A stretch of DNA of 64,000 nucleotides from Ch128b sp964527925 (GTDB lineage Bacteria; Bacteroidota; Ignavibacteria; Ch128b): positions 496,001-560,000 of the forward strand of contig CAZGQO010000001.1 of NCBI GenBank assembly GCA_964527925.1, in the 5' to 3' direction. The translations under genes were made by a program, and so were the position numbers. Each line of letters begins with the position of its first letter. Within the stretch, counting starts at the first letter, position 1. Positions 36,243-44,247 of this stretch are shown here, one piece after another. The notes below the pieces were generated by a model. The model had not been told where the DNA came from and searched no databases. It was given only the letters and a program-made list of their open reading frames with translations.

Positions 36243-37376
36243 TCAGATTTCTGAAAGAATTATCTCGGCTGCTTTAATTGATGAACCACTTTTTCCTAAC
36301 AAAGACTTTATTCTGGATAACTCAGTTTTCAATTGATTTCTATAATTTTCATTTAGCAGAATTTTTTCTACTTCAGAAGCTATTTTTTCAGGAGTACAAA
36401 TGTTTTGAATTAATTCAGTAACTACTTTTTTATCTGCCACAATATTTGCCAGAGAGATCTTATCAATTTGAATCAAACTTTTTCCAATCAAATAACTCAA
36501 AAAAGAAGTCCTGTAAACCACAACAAATGGTAATCCGAATAATGCCGCTTCAAGAGTAGATGTACCTGATTTTATAATGCCAGCATCTGCATATTTCATC
36601 AGTTCATAATTTTTATTGAAAACTAATTTTGCTTCATTTCCACAAAACTTCTCATAAACATTTTTGTTTATTGAATCAACACCAGCAACCAGAACTTCAA
36701 GATCAAATTTTTGTCTTAATAGTTTGATTGATTCAATTGTAATGGGAAGAATTTTATAAATTTCCTGTCTTCTGCTGCCTGGAAAAATTGTAATAATCTT
36801 TTTGTTTGGGTCAATCTTAAATTGTTCAAAAAAGTCATTTCTTGGCTCAAACTTGTATTGTTCAATCACATCAATTAATGGATGACCGACAAATGCAACA
36901 TTAATTCCTGCTTCTCTATACATTTTTTCTTCAAATGGGAATACAACAATCATCTTGTGAATAAGTTCTTTAATTAATTTTAAACGATTTTTTCCCCATG
37001 CCCACAGCTGTGGAGAAATGTAGTAGAAAATTTTTTTATGTAGTTTCTTCAGATCTTTTGCCAGACTTAAATTAAATCCAGGATAGTCAATCAGAATAAC
37101 AGCATCAACATCAAACTCTTTAACTTTAGTCAGTAAATCTTTTTTAACTTTTGTAAGGAATGGAATATGTCTTATAACTTCAACGAATCCCATGAACGCC
37201 ATTGAATCAATATGATATAACAATTCAACTCCAGCTGATTTCATATTATTCCCGCCAATTCCAAAAAAATGAATATCGGGATTAAGACTTTTGATAGACC
37301 TGACTAAATTTCCTCCGTGCAAATCACCTGAAGCTTCACCAGCAACAATTAGAATTTTCCTCATTTTAATGTTCAT
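36243..37376 (-). CDS. lpxB: Lipid-A-disaccharide synthase
   Basis: A 377-residue GT-B glycosyltransferase joining two lipid X-type monosaccharides. The signature RKILIVAGEASGDLHGGNLV is at the N-terminus, with FFGIGGNNMKSAGVELLY, DYPGFNLSLAKDLK, YYISPQLWAWGKNR, FPFEEKMYREAGINVAFVGHPL, and ITIFPGSRRQEI, all typical of LpxB. Start ATG 37376 (an internal ATG at 37364 also exists). It heads the run lpxB-DUF374-lpxK-GATase-ppdK on the minus strand, with very small gaps. Confidence 0.95.
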   Translation of the reverse strand: MNIKMRKILIVAGEASGDLHGGNLVRSIKSLNPDIHFFGIGGNNMKSAGVELLYHIDSMAFMGFVEVIRHIPFLTKVKKDLLTKVKEFDVDAVILIDYPGFNLSLAKDLKKLHKKIFYYISPQLWAWGKNRLKLIKELIHKMIVVFPFEEKMYREAGINVAFVGHPLIDVIEQYKFEPRNDFFEQFKIDPNKKIITIFPGSRRQEIYKILPITIESIKLLRQKFDLEVLVAGVDSINKNVYEKFCGNEAKLVFNKNYELMKYADAGIIKSGTSTLEAALFGLPFVVVYRTSFLSYLIGKSLIQIDKISLANIVADKKVVTELIQNICTPEKIASEVEKILLNENYRNQLKTELSRIKSLLGKSGSSIKAAEIILSEI

Positions 37377-37473
37377 TAAGAGTGGATATTGGTCAAAAAC
37401 ATTTTTCTAAACTTTATAAATTTTTAATTAACTATTTAAAAACAAACAACCAAAAAATTCGTTCTTCTATCTC

Positions 37474-38058
37474 TTAAATTCTTCTAATAATCCAGATTAA
37501 CAAAAGTATAACTATTACACTCAGAGATGCCTGGATTGAACGAGTTTCAGATTTTAATCCCTTCTTCCATTCAAATTCTGGTTGTTCAATCGAAGAGTTT
37601 TTGTACTTTTTGAACTTCGGTAAGAAACGATTTACCTTATTGCAATAATCTTTGTATTGATCACTAAATTTTTCAGCGAGAAACTTTTCTTCTTCTTTCA
37701 CTATGTGATAGTATTGAAACAAAAAATAAGCAAGTGCAAGTATCTGCAAATAAGGAAAAATTGCGTAAGAAATTATACCGTGTCCAAAATAAATTATCAC
37801 ATTACCGATGTAAAGTGGATTTCTAATATAAGCGTAAGGTCCACTCACAATCAGAAAAGTTCCGCCAACGCCTCCAGTAGTTCTTGTTTCTGAACCTGCC
37901 CATGAGTTCGCCCATATGCGAATGAACTCTCCAATTACCACAAATACAATACCCAACAAAATTGAGTAGATATTGGGATTGGAATATAAAATCATTATCA
38001 AAAGAAAAGGAAGCGGTGTGTAGCTTCTGTATTTAAAAAAGAATTTTCCAAGATTCAT
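37474..38058 (-). CDS. Isoprenylcysteine carboxyl methyltransferase (ICMT)/PEMT-like membrane protein
   Basis: A 194-residue membrane methyltransferase-like protein with four or five helices. The conserved C-terminal half carries GPYAYIRNPLYIGNVII (Arg-Asn-Pro-x-Tyr core) and YHIVKEEEKFLAEKFSDQYKDYCNKVNRFLPK, which is the SAM-binding signature of the ICMT/PEMT superfamily. Bacterial members methylate lipids or small molecules rather than prenyl-cysteines. It is directly joined (TAA/ATG abutting) to the MtnX-like phosphatase and shares its transcript. Substrate unknown. Confidence 0.82.
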   Translation of the reverse strand: MNLGKFFFKYRSYTPLPFLLIMILYSNPNIYSILLGIVFVVIGEFIRIWANSWAGSETRTTGGVGGTFLIVSGPYAYIRNPLYIGNVIIYFGHGIISYAIFPYLQILALAYFLFQYYHIVKEEEKFLAEKFSDQYKDYCNKVNRFLPKFKKYKNSSIEQPEFEWKKGLKSETRSIQASLSVIVILLLIWIIRRI

Positions 38059-38781
38059 TTATGGCTCCAATAAATATAGTTCTCGTCTTTTTAAGATTGT
38101 AGTGTTGCGTTTTTTTACTCTTTTTTTGCTTAAAAGTTTTTCAAGTGCTTTAATTATTGAATGAAAATTATCGAATGGAAAATATGATATTCTGTTTTTC
38201 TCACAATGTTGAAGTAAATGCTTCTTTGCGAAAATGTAATCGACATATTCAATAGGGCAACGATCTGAGTGTCCATCGCCAATGTAAATTGTTATATCAT
38301 CATCACTTGAGCTATTGATAATGAGGTTTCTTTTGCAATTGGCACATTTCAAACAAACGGAATCCTGATAAGGAAAAATCATCTCAGCAGTTCCATCATC
38401 TTTTATAATGATTGAGTTCGAATAGAATCTTAAGTTCAAGTTATATTTTTCCAAGATTCTTTTGATATACAAGTCGAGTCCATCACTTAAAATTATGAGT
38501 TCAATATTTTTCTCTTCACAAAATTTGACAAAATCTATGAAAGTTTCATCAATTAACTGCATATCTATAAACTCATAAGCTTTTTGAAGAGTAAGGTCTT
38601 TGATTGTTTTGCATTCTGTACTCAAACATTCAATTGAGCTGATTAAACCTTCTCGCCATTGTTCGACAACTTTATCACAAATTGTTTTATCTCCAAATTC
38701 ACGATAAAACAAGTTGCCTATATCCTCAACAGAGATTGTTCCATCGAAATCACAAAAAATTTTTATTTCCGGCTTTTTCAT
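38059..38781 (-). CDS. HAD phosphatase, MtnX/PSP-like
   Basis: A 240-residue HAD phosphatase. Motif I is FCDFDGTISVEDIG (nucleophile and acid Asp at 11 and 13), motif II is in ELIILSDGLDLYIKRILEKY, and motif III/IV in TIYIGDGHSDRCPIEYVDYIFAK. A CxxC-rich segment CLKCANCKRNL lies in the cap, a feature seen in MtnX-like enzymes. These dephosphorylate intermediates of methionine salvage, while related members act on phosphoserine. No other methionine-salvage gene is here. ATGA overlap with the T9SS protein upstream indicates co-translation. Confidence 0.82.
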   Translation of the reverse strand: MKKPEIKIFCDFDGTISVEDIGNLFYREFGDKTICDKVVEQWREGLISSIECLSTECKTIKDLTLQKAYEFIDMQLIDETFIDFVKFCEEKNIELIILSDGLDLYIKRILEKYNLNLRFYSNSIIIKDDGTAEMIFPYQDSVCLKCANCKRNLIINSSSDDDITIYIGDGHSDRCPIEYVDYIFAKKHLLQHCEKNRISYFPFDNFHSIIKALEKLLSKKRVKKRNTTILKRRELYLLEP

Positions 38782-40670
38782 TTTGCATAAATCATTTTTT
38801 TGACATCATAAAAACCACCAGCAGAAAATTTATAAAAGTAAATTCCACCGGTCATTTGCAGTAATGGTTCAAATTCATACTCATGAGTTCCAGGTTCAAA
38901 AATTCCTTCCAGCAGAGTTGCTATTTCTTCGAGCCTTGAATTGTAGAGTTTTAAAATAACTTTTGTTTTAATCGGTATCTGAAAAGTAATGACGGTTTTA
39001 GATTCGAATGGATTAGGAGAATTCTGAAAGAGATAGAATCCATCTTGAATCCCTGATGGATTAATTTCTTTTTCATCTGTTAAATATTCATTTCCTTCAG
39101 GATCAAAGTACCGGATACGAAATTTTACATTTCCTGAACCAAGATATTTTTCATCGTAACTCATAGGATTAATTTTTAAGAAAGATTCAGAAGTGTAGCT
39201 AAAAACTGTTTTCCAATTTTGATCATCTTCTGTTCTTTCAAGGACTAATTTTGTAACTGATTTTTCATCGATTAATTTCCAGGTGATTCTAACCTGACCT
39301 TCATAATAAAATACATCAAAATTTATAACTTCAGGGTTCGTCACCACAACAATTGGAATTCTCAAAAACGAAATCTCTCTTTGCCCTTTCCTATTAAATG
39401 CAATACACTCAATTGGATTATCAAAAAATAAATCAAAAACAGTACTAAAATTATATTCCTCATCAAGCAATTTTAATCCATTCTCTTTTAAAATCTTTCC
39501 ATCATACGAGATAGTTTGAACAAACATTGAGCTATTATTTGAGCTGGAATGATCGCAACTCCAGTAAATTAAAAAGCCATTTCGTTCCGTTTTCATCTGT
39601 GGAAGTTGAACAAATTTGCAATTCGAATGAATCTTAATCGGTTTCTTGAATTTTTGTTTCTGGTTCTGAGTCAGAATTTGAAAAAATAAATCTTGTCTTC
39701 CATTTTCATTTTTACTTAGATAGATGTAAGCCAAATTGTTTGAAATTTTCTGAACACTTAGTAAAACTTCATCCAAATCTTTTTTAGATATTTCTCTTCC
39801 ATATTGTTCTATTTTTTTTGCTCCCCTGAGACCAATTTTTTGGAAATAAATTTTGTTTTGTTGTTTTTGACTTACGTAAAATATCAGCAATTCATTTTTC
39901 TGATCAAGAAGAGGGAAATGATTCATACAAGTTGCATCTGGCCTGGAAATGAAAATCCCGTATTCAATAAAATTTTTCTTTCCTGAAATATCAATCCTTT
40001 GAACATATAATTTATCCACACTTGGAGCTTTCTCTAACCAGCTTATGTAACAGCCTCCAAGATTATCTGGTATAACTTCAGGATTGAATTCTCTTTCATC
40101 AAGAATGGTGACTGGAAATCCATTTATTTTCCAGAACGGCTTTCCGAATAAATCAATTTTTTGAACATAAATATCTCCATTCAAATCATTTCTGAAATCT
40201 TCCCATACTAAAAAAATATTATTCAATGTATCTGAATTTATTGATATGTTTTTCTGAAAATTTTTTTCGAGACAAATTGGAACAGCACTGCTATCCCAGA
40301 GAATTCCTTTATCGTCAATCAATTGAGCATAAATATTTCCGGCTGGATCATCTCTAAAATCAATCCAGGCAAGAAAAATTAATCGATTAGAAATATGGAT
40401 GTATCTTAAATCTTCCTGAAAAGTCGAAACTTTCGGTGAAAGATAAAATTCATTAACAACACTTTTATCTTTTACAGAAAAAACTATGCATTTGATTCTT
40501 TTATCAAAAAAATTTGAATCCTGATAGAAAATGAAAAAATTATTATCAAGTTTTATTGCGCCAAGGAAATTTGTTTTATCCCTCGATTGATGAATTAAAA
40601 TTTCTTCCTGAGAAATAGCTGGTTTGATAAATAAAAGGATGAGAAAAATTATGTAGAACTTCTCAAGCAA
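38778..40670 (-). CDS. T9SS-exported surface protein with C-terminal sorting domain
   Basis: A 630-residue exported protein. The start is TTG at 40670, because AGGAGG (inside the last smc codons) lies six bases upstream; the longer 641-residue reading from 40703 would need no such site. A signal peptide (FYIIFLILLFIKPAISQ) precedes repeated strands containing WxDFRxDxxGxIYxQ motifs (for example LVWEDFRNDLNGDIYVQK), which suggest beta-propeller-like blades. The C-terminus is a complete type A T9SS sorting domain, FQNSPNPFESKTVITFQIP to GGIYFYKFSAGGFYDVKKM. So it is delivered to the surface by the SprA system. It starts inside smc's stop codon and is translationally coupled to it. Confidence 0.88.
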   Translation of the reverse strand: MLEKFYIIFLILLFIKPAISQEEILIHQSRDKTNFLGAIKLDNNFFIFYQDSNFFDKRIKCIVFSVKDKSVVNEFYLSPKVSTFQEDLRYIHISNRLIFLAWIDFRDDPAGNIYAQLIDDKGILWDSSAVPICLEKNFQKNISINSDTLNNIFLVWEDFRNDLNGDIYVQKIDLFGKPFWKINGFPVTILDEREFNPEVIPDNLGGCYISWLEKAPSVDKLYVQRIDISGKKNFIEYGIFISRPDATCMNHFPLLDQKNELLIFYVSQKQQNKIYFQKIGLRGAKKIEQYGREISKKDLDEVLLSVQKISNNLAYIYLSKNENGRQDLFFQILTQNQKQKFKKPIKIHSNCKFVQLPQMKTERNGFLIYWSCDHSSSNNSSMFVQTISYDGKILKENGLKLLDEEYNFSTVFDLFFDNPIECIAFNRKGQREISFLRIPIVVVTNPEVINFDVFYYEGQVRITWKLIDEKSVTKLVLERTEDDQNWKTVFSYTSESFLKINPMSYDEKYLGSGNVKFRIRYFDPEGNEYLTDEKEINPSGIQDGFYLFQNSPNPFESKTVITFQIPIKTKVILKLYNSRLEEIATLLEGIFEPGTHEYEFEPLLQMTGGIYFYKFSAGGFYDVKKMIYAK

Positions 40671-43600
40671 CCGTCTCCTCCTCAGTAAAACGAACTGCCA
40701 CAATCTTCGAAACTCCTTCTTCTTCCATTGTTACACCGTAAAGCGTCTGAGCTGCTTCCATAGTCAACTTGTTATGTGTAACAATGATAAACTGAGTATT
40801 ATCAGAAAATCGATTGATCAATCTTATGAATCTTTTAATGTTGGCATCATCGAGTGGAGCGTCTACTTCATCGAGGATACAGAAAGGACTTGGTTTGACA
40901 AGATAGATTGCGAAAAGAAGAGCTGTAGCAGTTAATGTTTTCTCTCCCTGAGAAAGTAAATCAATTGAAGTGGGTTTCTTTCCTTTCGGCTTTGCAATTA
41001 TTTCAATTCTTGCTTCGAGGGGCTCTACACCTTCCTCAAGTCTCAGGTCGGCTTCATCGCCTGGATCGAACAAAGTCCTAAATGTTTCAATAAAGTTTAG
41101 TCTTATTTTTTCAAATGTATCCAGAAATTGTTTCTGAGCTGTTTCGTTAATTTCTTCAATGACTTTGATCAACTCTTTTTCTGATTCAATCAAATCGTTT
41201 CTTTGTTCTGTTAAAAATTCCAATCGTTTCTTTTCTTCTTCATATTCTTGAAATGCAAGAGAGTTTACAGGACCAAGTGAACGAATTTTGTTTTTGATAC
41301 TAATCAATTTTTCTTCCGCTTCTGCTAAGTTAAGAGTATCAGCGTCATCAAAATCCTTGATTTCAATCCTGAGTTGATACTCTTCAAAAATTCTATCTAT
41401 TAGATTTTGTTTTCTCAGTTTGCCTTCACTTATAGCCATATTATTGGAATGAATCGATTCATTTATTGCATCAAGTTCTGATCTTTTCGTATGCAATATT
41501 TTATCAGTGGCAGAGATTTTTTCACGGATTGAGTTTAAGTCACCAAGAATTATGGAGTGTTCTTCGCTCAAAATTTTCTTTTTGTCCTCAAGTGATTTTT
41601 CCTGTAATTCAAATTCACCAATAATCTTCTGCAGCTCTGAGTTCTCCTGTTTAATTGAATGAATTTCTTCGTTGTATCTCTGGATAGAATTACTTAATTC
41701 TTCAATCTCTCTTTTGTTTCTTTCAATTTGATTTAAATGATTTTGAATTTCACTTTCAAATTTTGTCAGTTCAATTTTAATTTCATTTATTCTCGAAGTG
41801 TTTGCATCAAATTGATTTTCGATTTCTTTCAGCTGGTTAATCTCCTGATTTAACTCATTTCTTTTCCCATCAAGAGCAGATTGTTTTGAAGCTAATACCT
41901 GTTGAGCTGATTCCAGATTAATTTGAAGTTCATCAATAATCTTCTTGATGTTGCTTGCTTCTAAATTCAGTTTTTCAATTTCTTCGATTGCTTTGTTACG
42001 CTCAAATTGAATTTGCGAAAGTTGTTTCTCAATCGCTGATTCATCGTTTCGCAAAAGATTTAGATGTTCCTGATAAGCCTTAATGTTTATCGAATTTAAT
42101 TCAGAATTATAATCGGCGAGTTGATTGCTAATTTGCTCGAGTTTGTAAGATTCTTTGATGTAAATATCATTTAATTCAGAAAGAATTTTTTTCCTTCCGA
42201 AAGCTGTTTCTGTTGCACTTCTATCACTGCTGACTTCAACAAAACCACTTGATCTGTAAACATCACCATCGAGAGTTACAAAATCAAAGTAATTGTATTT
42301 TTCACATAATCTCTGGGCAGTTTCAATTGTATCAACCAGACAAACATTGCCTAAAACTTTTTTGAAAAAATCTTCCCAAGTTTTGGAATATTCAATTAAG
42401 TCAATCAACCATCCAACAAATCCTTTTTCTTTCAAAATTTTTTTACGAAGTCTCTTACGCGAAAACGAATCAAGTTTTAACCAGAGACTTTCTCGTTCTT
42501 TCGATGGAAAATAAAAACTTGCCTGCCCAAGCTGATTGGATTTCAGGTACTTTATTCCGCTGTCCAGATCATCTTTAATTTGAAGTAAAATAAAACTCAA
42601 ATAATTTTTCAAAGCACTGTCTACAGCAATTCGATACTTTTCATCTGCTGAACCTGCATCGGCAACAAGAACTCTTTCACCTTTGTTCCATGTAGAATTT
42701 AAAATCAGTTCCTTGGTACCTTTCGATATGCCTTCAAGATTATCAATTAAGTTCTGGATGAAATCAATTTTGTTTTTAATTGCATTAATTGCAGCACGAG
42801 TTTCAAGTTCTTCCAATTTGAGTTTTGAAATTTTCTGCTCAAGATCAGCTTTGCGGTCTTGAGCTTTTAATAAATCAGCTTCTACTTCCTTATATCTACT
42901 TCGAGCTTTGTAATGTTGTTGAGTTAGATCGTCAAGATATTTTGTGAGTTTTTCGATAAGTATTTCTGCTTTGGTAATTTTTTCGTTAATTGATTTAATA
43001 CTCTCGGTGTTGTTCTGAACACGAAGTTTTAATTTTTCGTAATAATTCAAATGTTCATTTAATTCTGAGGTAACAGTTTGAAGTTCAGTCTGTTTACTTT
43101 CTATAATTGAATTTCTATCTGAAAGTAATTTTTCCAGTTCATTCTTTCTATTTTCTAATTCTACTAATTCTCTCTTTTTATCTTCAATCTGAGAGTTTAG
43201 CAAAACAATATGCTTATTCGATTTTTCAATTGAATTATAAAGTTCCTCAATTTTCTTATGACTCTCGGCAATACTATTATTAATTCTTAGCAGATTAGCT
43301 TCGTTGTTCTTAAATCTTTCTTTGTTTCTGACTATATTTTCTTTGAGTCGGTAAATCTCTTCTGTTGCTGTAAGAATTTCACTCCTTTTTTCTTCAACAA
43401 GCTTTTCAATTGAATCTAATTGTTGATACAAAGTCTGCTGCTGTTTATCCAGTTCCTCAATTTCAAGTTGAAGATTTTTTTTCTCCGAATTTAGTTTGAT
43501 AAGATTTTTTTCAGCCTCTTTGATTCTTTTCTCTAATCGAGAAATTTCTCTTTCAGCAATGTTGATTTCAAGTGTTTTTGCTTCTTGATAAAGGCGATTG

Positions 43601-44244
43601 AATTGTTCGGCTTTTCTTGATTGTCTTTCAAGGGAATTTACTTTTTTCTGAACCTCAGCATAAATATCATTTACTCTAACCAGATCTTGTTTCACCGCTT
43701 CGAGTTTTCTTAATGCAGCTTTTCTTCGATGTTTATATTTATTTACTCCCGCTGCTTCCTCAAATAATACTCGCCTATCATCAGCACGATTACTCAAAAT
43801 ATCTTCAATCATCTTGAGCTCGATAACTGAATAGGCATTCGAGCTCATTCCAGTATCCATAAAAAGATTTTGAATATCTTTTAACCGACACAAATTTTTA
43901 TTAATCAGATATTCACTTTCACCAGAACGGAATAATCTTCGAGTGATTGTTACTTCAGAATATTCAATTGGAAGAATTCCTTTATTATTCTGAATGGTAA
44001 GTGAAACTTCTGCCATCCCCAATGGTTTTCGATTTACGGTTCCGTTAAAAATTACATTCTCCATCTTATCGCTTCGGAGTGTACTTGTTCTCTGTTCGCC
44101 CAGAACCCAGCGAATTGCATCTACTACATTTGTTTTTCCACAACCATTGGGACCAACAATTGCAGTCAACCCACTATTGAATTTGATTTCAACTTTATTG
44201 GCAAATGATTTAAATCCAAATATTTCCAGTTTCGATAAATACAT
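40663..44244 (-). CDS. smc: Chromosome segregation ATPase SMC
   Basis: A 1193-residue SMC protein. The N-terminal Walker A is GPNGCGKTNVVDAIRWVLGE (31-50), followed by the long heptad coiled coil, a hinge around residues 500-690 (LVADAGSADEKYRIAVDSA, VDTIETAQRLC, DGDVYRSSGFVEVSSD), a second coil, and the C-terminal head with LLSQGEKTLTATALLFAIYLV (signature) and FCILDEVDAPLDDANI (Walker B). This organises and segregates the chromosome. Its last codons contain the ribosome-binding site of the T9SS gene. Start ATG 44244, three bases after the stop of the GH2-like gene. Confidence 0.95.
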   Translation of the reverse strand: MYLSKLEIFGFKSFANKVEIKFNSGLTAIVGPNGCGKTNVVDAIRWVLGEQRTSTLRSDKMENVIFNGTVNRKPLGMAEVSLTIQNNKGILPIEYSEVTITRRLFRSGESEYLINKNLCRLKDIQNLFMDTGMSSNAYSVIELKMIEDILSNRADDRRVLFEEAAGVNKYKHRRKAALRKLEAVKQDLVRVNDIYAEVQKKVNSLERQSRKAEQFNRLYQEAKTLEINIAEREISRLEKRIKEAEKNLIKLNSEKKNLQLEIEELDKQQQTLYQQLDSIEKLVEEKRSEILTATEEIYRLKENIVRNKERFKNNEANLLRINNSIAESHKKIEELYNSIEKSNKHIVLLNSQIEDKKRELVELENRKNELEKLLSDRNSIIESKQTELQTVTSELNEHLNYYEKLKLRVQNNTESIKSINEKITKAEILIEKLTKYLDDLTQQHYKARSRYKEVEADLLKAQDRKADLEQKISKLKLEELETRAAINAIKNKIDFIQNLIDNLEGISKGTKELILNSTWNKGERVLVADAGSADEKYRIAVDSALKNYLSFILLQIKDDLDSGIKYLKSNQLGQASFYFPSKERESLWLKLDSFSRKRLRKKILKEKGFVGWLIDLIEYSKTWEDFFKKVLGNVCLVDTIETAQRLCEKYNYFDFVTLDGDVYRSSGFVEVSSDRSATETAFGRKKILSELNDIYIKESYKLEQISNQLADYNSELNSINIKAYQEHLNLLRNDESAIEKQLSQIQFERNKAIEEIEKLNLEASNIKKIIDELQINLESAQQVLASKQSALDGKRNELNQEINQLKEIENQFDANTSRINEIKIELTKFESEIQNHLNQIERNKREIEELSNSIQRYNEEIHSIKQENSELQKIIGEFELQEKSLEDKKKILSEEHSIILGDLNSIREKISATDKILHTKRSELDAINESIHSNNMAISEGKLRKQNLIDRIFEEYQLRIEIKDFDDADTLNLAEAEEKLISIKNKIRSLGPVNSLAFQEYEEEKKRLEFLTEQRNDLIESEKELIKVIEEINETAQKQFLDTFEKIRLNFIETFRTLFDPGDEADLRLEEGVEPLEARIEIIAKPKGKKPTSIDLLSQGEKTLTATALLFAIYLVKPSPFCILDEVDAPLDDANIKRFIRLINRFSDNTQFIIVTHNKLTMEAAQTLYGVTMEEEGVSKIVAVRFTEEETVA

Positions 44245-44247
44245 ATC

